DNA of 64,000 nucleotides, from contig JAJGOT010000132.1 of NCBI GenBank assembly GCA_022457155.1, positions 139,001 to 203,000 on the forward strand, read 5' to 3'. The stretch comes from Cladopsammia gracilis (lineage: Eukaryota > Cnidaria > Anthozoa > Scleractinia > Dendrophylliidae). A model generated the notes under the pieces. It made no database searches. It was not told where the DNA came from and saw only the letters and a program-made list of their open reading frames with translations. The translations under genes were made by a program, and so were the position numbers. Positions 9,281 to 19,206 of this stretch are shown in pieces. Position 1 is the stretch's first letter. Each line of letters begins with the position of its first letter.

Positions 9281-11700
9281 TCGACTTCAGATGCTTCTGA
9301 TCGTCCCATTCTTCTACTTTACGACTGCGTTCTACGATTATACTGAAAGGCGGTCATTTGTAATAAGCATCCGTTTCTTATATTTTTCTAATTCCCCGAT
9401 TTTCCTTTGCGATTCTATAATTTGTCTTGCCGCTTGTTTATTGTGGACAAGAGCGTTTTATAAGATATAGACGATTCGTGGTGTATTACAATCGGACCAT
9501 TCGGAAAGCAGACATGTTGTTAAAACTTCGTTGGTTTACAAAGCTAAGCAATAAAATTCTAAGTTGACAAAACAAGACGGGCTGGTTTGCGGGCTAAAAT
9601 GGTTTATCACCATTCTATAGATTCTGATTTTTAAATGTAGCTGCGAGCCTGAAAGGTTATCGGGACTTCGAGAAACAGGCCCCTGGATTAAACTACACGT
9701 TTGAGAACTTACCGTCATCTCTTAGCGCTGTTTGCGCTTGAACTTGTCGCTTGACCTAAAATAATAAGAATGAATAAAAAAAAAACGTGTGGTGAGCATA
9801 AAGTGGGACAGCAATGGGAACAGAAAATGTGGGTGCCAGAGGCTATTTTTTTTAGTGATATCTACCTCGCGAGCGAAGCGGCATAGACACGACAGCGAGG
9901 CGTCAACGCTGTTTATTTCACTGTAGATATTTAGAGAACGTACTTCTGCAGCCCGGGTAAAAATAACATGAACATACAGGAAAATACGAATGCCTAACGA
10001 TGGCACAAATTTAAATGGATTAAAAGATGACAGGTTGCACGACAAAGCTCGGCTGGTTTTTCGACTTGCTGCTGTTGTATACCACTAATTATAATTCAAC
10101 ACATTGATACACTGCCCAAATATGGTAAAAAAGTTATCGATATACGTTATGTCTACATGACGTATAACCAGCGATGGCGGTAAATTTCGCATTTTGAAGG
10201 AAAGTGAAAATGACTGCTGTCTGCAATTTCGTGTTTTTGGGCGAAAAAGTGCGTGAACTATCAGTTAAAAAAGGGAAAAGAACTGGAAAAGAAAGAAAAA
10301 AAGAGAAAAGAAAAGAGAAAAAATATTGTTGACATGATTGGACAAAAAAGGCGCGAAATTTTCGCGTTGTCGCGGTCCCATTACGGCTGTAGGAGCTAAA
10401 AAACGAGCAAGTTTGTAAACAACATTGATCGACTCAGCTCGTACTTCGATGTTTGTAAATTTGGTGCTGATGGAAGGACTAAGAAGCCAAATCAACTACA
10501 GGTACGGTGTTTTAACCGTTTCTTGTATCCTTTAGCTGTGAATTTTTGTAAGACATACTGTCCACGCTGCACTTCTTTAGCAATTTAAAAATGGAATAAA
10601 ACGCCAGTTTCAATGACTTGTGTTTATATTCTAATAAAGATGAAAGAACACTCGCCGCGACGTGCAATGATAATAATAACCATGCAGGAAAGTTCTCCAT
10701 ACTTAAGCCGGTTATCATTCACATATTACGCATTTATTACATGATTGATTGAAGATTACTCTGTGGAAGTAACTTATATTTTTTTAAATAGGTAAAAAAC
10801 ACAGTGCTTCTACCAGCACTTGAGGATTATGCAGTAACATATCTACAATTCATTTCATTGCAGCATGAACGCAAGATTCACGATAAATGTCCCGACTGCA
10901 AAATTTCTCAGATTCGCAGCATTTGCCAACAAGCGCTTCATGAAACTGATCGCCTTTCCAAAGATAATTCTGTGTACACGAAACAGATGTTTTGATCGTA
11001 TCCTTTAAAATAAATATGGCAGCCCAGCATTGCAACAATTATTTACGCTCGACCAGTTAGGGAGCGAGAAAGTATTGTTAAAAAGCCTTTTCTTAAAAGG
11101 CTTTTAGGAAATTTCATTAAGCGCAATAAAAGCTCAAACAGAGCTAAGTAGCGCTCCGGCTAATGGAAATAGCAAGAACAATACCCACGGCATGCTCTGA
11201 GGAGCCGTTTTAGACTTTAGCGTTAAAAAGCCTTTTTCGCCAATAATGTCTTTAGTTCAACAAGAAAGAGGTTTTCTTAGCTTTAATTGCCACTCTACTT
11301 TTCTACTCCCTAGAATATACCTATGATTAGCATTAAGGAAAAAACGAAAGCAATGCTACATAATGTAATTTTTTAAGGAAAATTTGACGAGTTCCACTTC
11401 GGACTTCCGGCACTCAGTCTATTGTATCTACCCGTAAAGTTCCGAAAAAACGACCCTGTAAGAAACAAAAACGGACACCTGCAGAAAGATCGCAGAAGCA
11501 CTCCCAGCAATTCACTCATACTGCTCATAATATCATCTAAGAACGCTCGCCAAAGAACCCTTTATAGATATCATTCATAACGTAAATAATAGATAGAGTA
11601 GTGAGACTGCAAAGAAGACTATTGTAGCGTTATGTTTTGAAAGATGGTACTTTATAAGGTTAAAAGGGTTCGGTATTGATCACACTTTAATGATTTAACG
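9281..11700. repeat. segmental duplication block Q, copy 1, non-coding
   Basis: From about 9525 to 11640 the sequence is colinear with 38788-40925, including 'attctaagttgac.aaacaagacgggct' and 'ctgatcgcctttc.aaagataattctgtg'. Position 9915 is the empty site of the MITE present at 39141-39552. A low-complexity A/G stretch lies at 10265-10325. I see no conserved coding frame in the two copies. Confidence 0.6.
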
Positions 11701-12355
11701 CACAGAAGCGAAGGTTAAAATCATATTTATTTACATACAATAAATATGCAAAACAACAGAAATGTACAGCTCGATAGCTTCTTTTTAAATAATCAAACTT
11801 TAGGCTTTTCACCAAACTTATTATATGGCTTACGGTTTAACTGTACAAGTGAAAGGGTTCAGACCTTTTCAAATTTATGTATTATTTACTGGTTTTACAC
11901 TTCGTAAAACTACTATTCCATTGAAGATAACCCCCAGAGAATGATATTCAACCAAACTTAGCGTGTTTTCTAACAGTACTTGAGAATTGTACAAAAACCT
12001 TTGTAAACTCATTCATTAGAATGCTGACGCGCGACATTACATCACTTACAATCCGTTTTTGGTTTTATTCAGAAATGTCTTCGTATTAAAAGGTAGTACA
12101 TGGCTTTGTAAAACAACTGTTCCTGTCCATTGCTTGGCTAAAGTCATTAAAGCTTCTAAAATGACAACTATTTCTTTGTTTGAGTAAGTCGTTTTGATAA
12201 ACATTTGTTGGCTAAGGTGGACCAGTCTTTGGAGCTAGGCCGCAGTTTTGCACCATTTTTTTTAAAAAGATCCACAACAACAACAACAACAACAACATAT
12301 GACAAAATATCTGAACTCCAAAACAATAACATATGAACTAATATCTTAAACTCAG
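11640..12355. repeat. 3' flank of GPCR copy 2
   Basis: The flank repeats sequence found at 29755-30130 and near 1-200. The segment 'aagcgaaggttaaaatcata' at 11707-11728 is an unoccupied target site for the Ngaro-like element at 24006-29617. A (CAA)n microsatellite sits at 12275-12297. Confidence 0.6.
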
Positions 12356-13237
12356 TTAGTGGCCGGTTGTATTCCGCAGTATGTTCATGACAGCGTGTCG
12401 AATATGACTCAGTTTCCAACAGTAAATCAGTGGATTGAGAGATGAATTCAGATACACCAGTGTTGCAGTATAAACACGGAAAGCCTTCATAGTTGTACTT
12501 GCTCCAGAAATTGCAAAGGCAACAAAAGTACAGCAGTGTGGCAAATAACAAACCAAGAACGCGAGATATATGAAGAATATTCCGCCTGCAAATTTTCTTA
12601 GCCTCGCATGATCTACCATTTCGCCATTCTGTGCTTCTTGTTGCACTTGCAAGGCGTGAATCTGATTTGCGTGGTGTCGCACGGCTACATATATCTTGTA
12701 GTTAAGTGGTATAGTAGTTAAGAGAAAGGAGACAAGAATAATGGCAAAAATCACGTAACTAATGTATTCCTCAATGCATAACTCCACAAACGAAAGAACT
12801 ACACTGAAAACCCATATTGAAATAACCACTGCAACAACACGCTTGTGAGTCACAAGTTCTTGGTATCTGAGATGGAGATGAACACCCAAGAATCTGTCTG
12901 CACTTAAAGCCGTCACACCAAAGAATGAAGCGAAAGTACATGAATACGTCGTGGTGAGAAACACGGTGTACGTAGCACGATAATACTGACTGTTTTCAAT
13001 GTTTTGTTCCAACCTCATGACATTAACTGCAATGTACAAAGGTTGCACCAGTAAACCAACACCAAGATCAGAAACAGCCAGACTCATGAGCAGTGTTTTT
13101 AAAGGTTTTGGTAGCGACGAAGTTCTTTTCAAGGCGTGGATTGTGACACTGTTTAACACGATGGCGGTACAGCATAAAAAGGTGTTGAAGACGCAACTGG
13201 CAATGTATGTTGAATGGAGACGTTCACTTTCTTTCAT
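12356..13237 (-). CDS. class A GPCR, copy 2, shortened C-tail
   Basis: Intact single exon of 293 codons from ATG (MKESERLHSTY). It has the same architecture as copy 1: Asp in LAVSDLGVG of TM2, DRF at the end of TM3 (ALSADRFLGVHLHLRY), a very short TM4-TM5 loop, LVCYLPH in TM6 and [10 protein letters not shown] in TM7. The cytoplasmic tail differs. A deletion of 29 nt relative to copy 1 after MNILRN moves the frame and ends the protein with TTGH in place of the longer tail. It is probably functional with an altered tail. The ligand is unknown and the surface location is inferred from the family. Confidence 0.85.
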   Translation of the reverse strand: MKESERLHSTYIASCVFNTFLCCTAIVLNSVTIHALKRTSSLPKPLKTLLMSLAVSDLGVGLLVQPLYIAVNVMRLEQNIENSQYYRATYTVFLTTTYSCTFASFFGVTALSADRFLGVHLHLRYQELVTHKRVVAVVISIWVFSVVLSFVELCIEEYISYVIFAIILVSFLLTTIPLNYKIYVAVRHHANQIHALQVQQEAQNGEMVDHARLRKFAGGIFFIYLAFLVCYLPHCCTFVAFAISGASTTMKAFRVYTATLVYLNSSLNPLIYCWKLSHIRHAVMNILRNTTGH

Positions 13238-13323
13238 TGTAAAGCTTTCTGTAAGAACGCGGCTGAAGTTAAAACGTTTTTAGTAGTCGCTTTTCAAACG
13301 CTATTTACACAGTTATTTTTATC

Positions 13324-13515
13324 TTGAAAGTTGAAAGTTTGGACATTGAAACTGACGATAGATTTCGAAAGGATGGGAAAGCCTCTCAAATGTTGCAAAA
13401 GTATCGTAAAAAATTGGAACCTGAAACATTCCTGACCTACTGCTCACCTATCTACTGTATCCGGATAACCTGTCAATATAAGCGTATCTTGAACACAGAA
13501 TTGCAAGATTACTGA
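13324..13515 (+). other. conserved short frame upstream of the GPCR, opposite strand
   Basis: A 63-codon plus-strand frame beginning MKVESLDIETDD has its counterpart at 42545-42733, which shares [24 protein letters not shown], and a truncated one at 31839-31957. In unit 1 (about 2007-2190) it is broken. It lies about 90 nt upstream of each GPCR start and is divergent. It may be a small peptide, but it may also be conserved promoter or 5' UTR sequence that happens to be open. It is listed as a possible frame, not a called gene. Confidence 0.3.
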
Positions 13516-15402
13516 ATCTTCACGCTTTATAAAACTGATTCTCTGAACTAAAACAGATGTTTTATCATTAAAATAAACAAGTCAGACCAGCGTTAAAAAG
13601 ACAAATACTCGACCAGTTACAAATCGAAATGTCTTGTTAAAAACACATCAACATATTAAGGCTTATGGGAAGTTTAATTAAGATTTAAATGCCAACGTTT
13701 CTGCTAAGCTTGATAATAAGGCTAAAAACGTCACATGCTCAACAATAAATATGCTTTCTTAGGACTGACTGGAGCTGTAATTTTCTACGTGCCAGGATGT
13801 GCCCATGATTAGCAAAGTGTTATGAAGGTTGCTTTTTGGTTAAAATCCGAATCCAGATACTTGAATTCAAAAAACGGGTTTTGTGTTGTTTTCTTTTTTA
13901 TGAAAATCAAAGAAAGGAATAAGACTGGTTTTGCGGGTTTCACCCTTTAATTCAGCCCCAATCGTGATCAGCATCAAAGGTCTCCTTGTAATATTTAACA
14001 ATTGGTTCATGCTTTAGCGTGCACTTTCGAATTATGGAGCACGCGGGAAGTTTGGAGAGCACGAAAGAAGCGTAAGAGTTGCCCGAGGCGATAGCCGAGG
14101 GCAACTCTAGCTTGTTGAGTGGAGTCGGTGGAATTGTGCATCAAATCCGACGCGAAAAACGGACAACAATATTAGAAGTGATTGTTCGCGGTAAGCGAAA
14201 TATTAAACAAAATAGGAATTGGTTTTATTTCAAATTTTCTGTTGAAAGTTCGAGTTTCATTTTACTGCAGTTTAAATACAAAATTCTCTATTTTTAAAAA
14301 AGAAATAACGATCAAGAATGGCACTTTTATTTATCAGCGTGCACTACCGGGATTTTGAGCACGCTCACGTATACTGAATTTGATTGCGCGGCTCTGCTAG
14401 CTATGTTATAACAATGCTTTATCAATCAGAGAGGTTATGAGAATTAAGGATATGATCACCCAATGTTCTCTTGATATTTTAACAACTTCTCCCCACTGTT
14501 GCTATAATATATGTATGGGGACAAGAAAGGAGAATTTGTATTTTGATACCGGGGATTAAAGTGTTAATGATCGTTTACCTTTTATAAAGCTGATTCCGAG
14601 TCTAAAACAAATATTTCAGTCTTTATAAAGCTGCTTCCGAACCTCAAACAAATGTTTGCGCCTTATTTATAAAGCTGATCCCGAGCCTAAAACAAATGTT
14701 TCAGTCTTTTTCATTATAATAAAGAAGTCAGACCAGGGTTGGAACGACAAATGCTCCACCAGTTAGGAAGCGGAAACTCTTGTTAAGAACGCATTAACAT
14801 AATAAGGCTGATAGTTTAATTAAAAGTTAAAAAAAACTAACATTTACGCCGAATTTAATGCTACCTTTACCGATAATAGGCAAAAAAGCGCTTTATGCTA
14901 ATTCATAATGACGCCTGCTTTCTTAGGACAAAATTACGCACTAATTAAATTTCTTACCTTTGGAAAAAAATTCGCACGCGCGCCGTTTTCAAGGAAACTA
15001 AGATAAACTACACATCAATAGGAAGTTTGAATGATAAATGTAGATTATGACACAATTATAGGAAGTGCCCAAAGCCGCTAACACCCGAAACGAACGAGGG
15101 TCATTCGATTTAATTAGCTGAGTATCGAATGCAGGTGTTAATAATCTGCTTCTCGGAAAATTATTCCTAACCATTGTGTAAATCATCGACGGTAATATCT
15201 CTTTCCTGACAAACTGTAACTATAAAACCAAATTACTTAAGCTACAGAGCCTCCCTACTTTTTATCGTACAATTCTTGATTATTTGATGATCGTCTTACT
15301 ACCAATATCAAAAATGAAATTATATGGAACAACTGTAATATTTTAATTGATAAGAAGCAAGTTTTTTTTATAGAAAATGGTTCTCAAAAAAAATTCATGT
15401 GC
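13516..15402. repeat. drifted copies of the GPCR-unit 5' flank
   Basis: Partial copies of the flank ('ataaagctgattccgag.ctaaaacaaatgtt') recur at 13540, 14580, 14640 and 14690, followed by the segment with 'cacgcgcgccgttttcaagg' at 14975. The tract at 14030-14380 has AGCGTGCACT at both ends in the same orientation plus several 'gagcacg' motifs and may be a decayed mobile element. No gene was seen. Confidence 0.45.
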
Positions 15403-15682
15403 ACATAGTTAATAGAACAAACTGGTTATGAAACTCAGTCAGTCCTTTGTTATATGTTTTTGTTCTCCATTTCTTTTGTTCGTTTGCCTTGACCCTGCAC
15501 AAAACACAAAAGGTATTGAAATGCATATGAGCAACTGACCAGTAGAAACATTTGGGCTCACACCTTAAACAAAACAATGATTGTGCAGGGTCACGGTTCG
15601 TTCAACATAAAACAAAGCAGCTTAATTTGTACTCTTTTTGAAATTTGTTGAGCTTCATAACCAGTTTGTTCTATTAACTATG
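15403..15682. mobile_element. foldback MITE, about 280 bp
   Basis: Inverted repeats of about 28 bp (CATAGTTAATAGAACAAACT on the left, its complement ending ATTAACTATG on the right) enclose a second inner inverted pair around GACCCTGCAC and GTGCAGGGTC. It has no coding content. It lies immediately before the LINE fragment. Confidence 0.7.
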
Positions 15683-15684
15683 AC

Positions 15685-16016
15685 GTGCAAGATTTACTGA
15701 ATGAACAGGGCAACTTATGGAACTTTTCAAAATTCAAAACAAAGTTTAATTTAGATGTAGCCTTTACGAAGTTTTATGGTCTTATCAATGCCATTCCTCG
15801 CGCGTGGAAAAATGTCTTAAAACTGCATGGTCAAAACAACCTCGACGATACTTCTACCACATCTCTAATCACAAGTTCTATTTATTCTGCAATCTTAAAA
15901 AACACTTTCGTACCACCAACCTCTCAAACTAAAATTTTACGACACGGCTTTTTAGAGAATAATGTTCATAAAGTTCACAAAATGCCTTTTACAGTTACAA
16001 AAGAAGTTAAACTCAT
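15685..16016 (+). pseudogene. LINE (non-LTR) reverse transcriptase, C-terminal part, 5' piece
   Basis: The frame encodes LLNEQGNLWNFSKFKTKFNL followed by FYGLINAIPRAWKNVL, typical of the region just before the terminal zinc knuckle in L1-like LINE polymerases of invertebrates. It ends in KEVKLI and runs straight into a MITE, resuming after it at 16417. The upstream endonuclease and the RT catalytic core are absent, so this is a 5'-truncated, dead copy. Confidence 0.65.
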
Positions 16017-16416
16017 AATAGGGCCATTTATACGGGAGAAAATAAGACGCGTCTTATCTAAGACGCGACTTAAATAAGATGCGAAGTGTACCATTTATAC
16101 GTTTGCGTCCAACATAAGACGCGAAGATCACGTATAAATGGTTCGCGTCTTATTTTTGATACGGCGCACTTGTTGTTCACGTCTTATTTAGGACGCGAAA
16201 GCATTTATACGAGGAAGTTCAAGTCTTATTTAAGACGCGGACAAAATAAGAACAGCTGAAAACCCTGTTCTAAGATAAGACGCGTCTTATTAAAGTCGCG
16301 TCTAAAATAAGACACGAATGCTTATTTTGTACTGTTTATACGATCGGTTCGCGTCTTATTTAAGTTGCGTCTTAGATAAGACGCGTCTTATTTTCTGTCG
16401 TATAAATGGCCCTATT
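16017..16416. mobile_element. 400-bp MITE with AAGACGCG repeats, inside the LINE
   Basis: The ends are AATAGGGCCATTTATACG and its reverse complement. The interior carries many copies of TAAGACGCG and CGCGTCTTA in alternating orientation, so most of the element can fold. The LINE reading frame is interrupted at the left end and resumes at the right end, which proves insertion into a pre-existing LINE. Confidence 0.8.
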
Positions 16417-16660
16417 GTTTCAACACAAAATTATACACAACATACTCCCTACTCAAACGAGCCTTTACCGTGACGGTATCTCTGAAAGTGATTTTTAATT
16501 TGTCCGTTATGTGGGTGTGAGAAGCAAACTTTAAACCATATGTTAATCCTATGCAGTAAATCACTCTCCTTCTGGAACACAGGGTTTGAAAAAGCACGTG
16601 AAAGACTTTCTTAAAACATCGTAGCATATTATACGGCTACTTTGACAAAACAAAATACTG
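16417..16660 (+). pseudogene. LINE reverse transcriptase, C-terminal zinc-knuckle piece
   Basis: After the MITE the translation continues FQHKIIHNILPTQTSLYRDG. After a 1-nt frameshift near 16495 it gives CPLCGCEKQTLNHMLILC followed by SKSLSFW, the C-x2-C...H-x4-C signature at the end of LINE polymerases (zf-RVT). Later sequence to about 16930 is drifted LINE tail. Confidence 0.65.
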
Positions 16661-16932
16661 GCAGGCATTAAACCACTCAATTGTAATAGCAAAATACTAT
16701 ATATTTTGCACGTCAAACAGGCGCCAAGGTGGACTATACTTCTGTAACTTCCTGCTGCGAATCCAAGAAAAAATTGAAATAAATTAAAGAAACTGCAATT
16801 GCAAAGTAATGCTTGCCTCCTTTTCGCCGAAAGCATAGTTAATACTATGCCGAAAGTGGATAGTTCCTCTGTAATTAGTATTAGTAAATTTGTAAATGTA
16901 ATGGTACGTCTGTGTAGTTCGTGTAGTATCAT

Positions 16933-18654
16933 ATTTTATAAAATGCTCAAGGAAATGCGCGCGCTATGATTGGTTCCCGCGAGTTCATTATAACTCGATA
17001 AAGCACGCGCGTGACGTAAGATTCGTTATAACCGTTTTTATTTTATAAAAGAAATAAAAAAACTTGTTCTTGTAATGCACTGATGTAAATAATGTATTGT
17101 TTCAAATAAAGTTGTTCATTATTAAGCAGCCGTTAAAGAAAACAAAACCACACTCAAGATATCAACCAAGAGATATCACTCAAGATATCAAGATATCACT
17201 CAAGATATCAACCAACAAAACGGCGTCAGGATTTTCGCTATTTTGATTTTTTTTTTTTGGATTAACTGACTGTTTTTTTTTAATGGATGGGAAATTCAAA
17301 AGATCGGAAGTTTAACGATCGGACCTTGAACCATTCTTGAACTCTACTGCTCACATTTGAATATAAAACATATCCTGGAAATCTGTCAACATAAGCCTTT
17401 CTTGAACAGGGAATTGTCCGTTTACTGATCCTATTGAGCTTTTATAAAGCTGATTCCGAATATAAAACAGATGTTTCAGTCTTTTCATTAAAAAGTCTCG
17501 ATTAGTTAGGAAGTGGAAAGTCTCATTAAAACACATTTACGTAATATGTCTTATAGCAAATTTAATTACAAGTTAAAATACTAACGTTTACGCTGAATTT
17601 AATGCCACCTCTACCGATATAATAAGGCTGAAAACGTCATATGTCGGCCCAACACTTAAAATGCTTCCTTAGGGCTGATTGGAGCTCTAATTTTTTACTT
17701 GTTAGGATATAACTACGATTAACCAAGGTATTAAAATTACCCTTCCTTCCTGGGCGTCGTTCGGGAAAAAATTAGCAAGCAAGCACCATTATGAAGGAAA
17801 CTATTACAAACTACATATCAACAGATATGTAGGATAGTTTTTAGTAAGTGCCGGGGACCGCTAAGCCCCGGAACGAGAGAGGGTCATTCGAGTGAATTAG
17901 TCGGTTATCAAATGCAGCCGCTGAAAAAAACAACAGCGACGCTGCGTTTATCTCAAGGCATCAATCGACAAAACGGTGACAGGCTTTTCCGATTATTTTG
18001 ATTGGTTATTTTAAATAGATATCCACGTGCAAAGTTTCAGTAGCTAGATAATTGCGAGACATCAGTGTTGCGTTAAAGGTCACTGTAGAATAAATATTCA
18101 AACTAGCAAACTTTCCCCCATACCGCTTTTCTGTCAAATTTACATATGCTATTAATTCGCTCAAGTTTACAGTATATACTCTCCAAAAAATCATGAAAAC
18201 AAAGTTTTAAATTTTTCCCCTCAAAGGTAGGTTTCAAAAGAGCTATATAACACCATGTTTTTTTGTATGAAAACTAAAGTATTCATTGTCGTCGAGGAAA
18301 ATGATGCTCGCCACAATTTCTAATAACCAACATATCGTAAATTATTATAAAGTCATGTTTTGTAATACGCTATTGTTTGCTACCACATGACGAAAATTTT
18401 AAAACTTTTGGAAACAAATACGCAAAAATCCTGGCGAATTTTGGTTTTACAGATAGATAAATCTGCGTTCCCGATGGAATTTAAACATATCTAACCTTTT
18501 CGATTGGAATGAGTATCCTCGATTTTAAAAGAAGGATTCATGAATAATGAAATAAATAAGCTTTGCAGAAAAGATTGACCTTTGTCTTTATAAAACCATT
18601 TTACAAAACAAAGTGAAAATAGCGGAAATTCTCAACAGAACGATTGTAAAGAAA
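16933..18654. repeat. non-coding; partial GPCR-unit flank copies
   Basis: At 17400-17900 a flank copy with 'gctgattccga.tataaaacagatgtt' and the following segments appears without a GPCR. A short direct repeat CTCAAGATATCA (three copies) lies at 17150-17205. No gene was seen. Confidence 0.4.
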
Positions 18655-18840
18655 AAATGTATTTTCCACTGGTATGCAGTTGATACAGTTCGTTAGCACT
18701 TATGTTTTACTGTATTGTTAATACACGCTGTTAGGCGTGTCTCCAGGGATTTTGTGATTGGTTAGTGTTCAGTATTTAAGGTTTCAAAGAGTTGTTCAGT
18801 TCCTCTCGCTCTCGCATTCCATTCTGACGTTTGCTGGTTT
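18655..18840 (+). repeat. split direct repeat A1 of element 1
   Basis: Starts AAATGTATTTTCCACTGG and ends GACGTTTGCTGGTTT. It is identical in length to the copy at 18949 and is followed after 5 nt by repeat B1. Confidence 0.9.
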
Positions 18841-18845
18841 TCTGG

Positions 18846-18953
18846 TTGGATTGCCTGAGCATCCAACCAGCAAGATGTTGTCTTTGTGTATCTATGTATT
18901 TAGGAGGAAAATAATTTACGTTCGTTTGAGTGTAGCGAATTAGAACGTAAATG
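18846..18953 (+). repeat. split direct repeat B1 of element 1
   Basis: Starts TTGGATTGCCTGAGCATCC and ends GAACGTAAATG. The last five bases are shared with the start of A2. The second copy, with a single visible difference (CCAGC against CCAAC), is at 22908. Confidence 0.9.
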
Positions 18954-19134
18954 TATTTTCCACTGGTATGCAGTTGATACAGTTCGTTAGCACTTATGTT
19001 TTACTGTATTGTTAATACACGCTGTTAGGCGTGTCTCCAGGGATTTTGTGATTGGTTAGTGTTCAGTATTTAAGGTTTCAAAGAGTTGTTCAGTTCCTCT
19101 CGCTCTCGCATTCCATTCTGACGTTTGCTGGTTT
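18949..19134 (+). repeat. split direct repeat A2 of element 1
   Basis: Second copy of A, leading into the coding region. It is followed by a pyrimidine-rich tract and a splice-acceptor-like 'ctttcatttag' at 19186-19196, just before the RT frame. Confidence 0.9.
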
Positions 19135-19206
19135 CCCGCCCACCCACCCTGTTCGTTTTTCCTTCCCTCTTTTAATTATTTTTCTTTCATTTAGGCCGTT
19201 CAGAAT

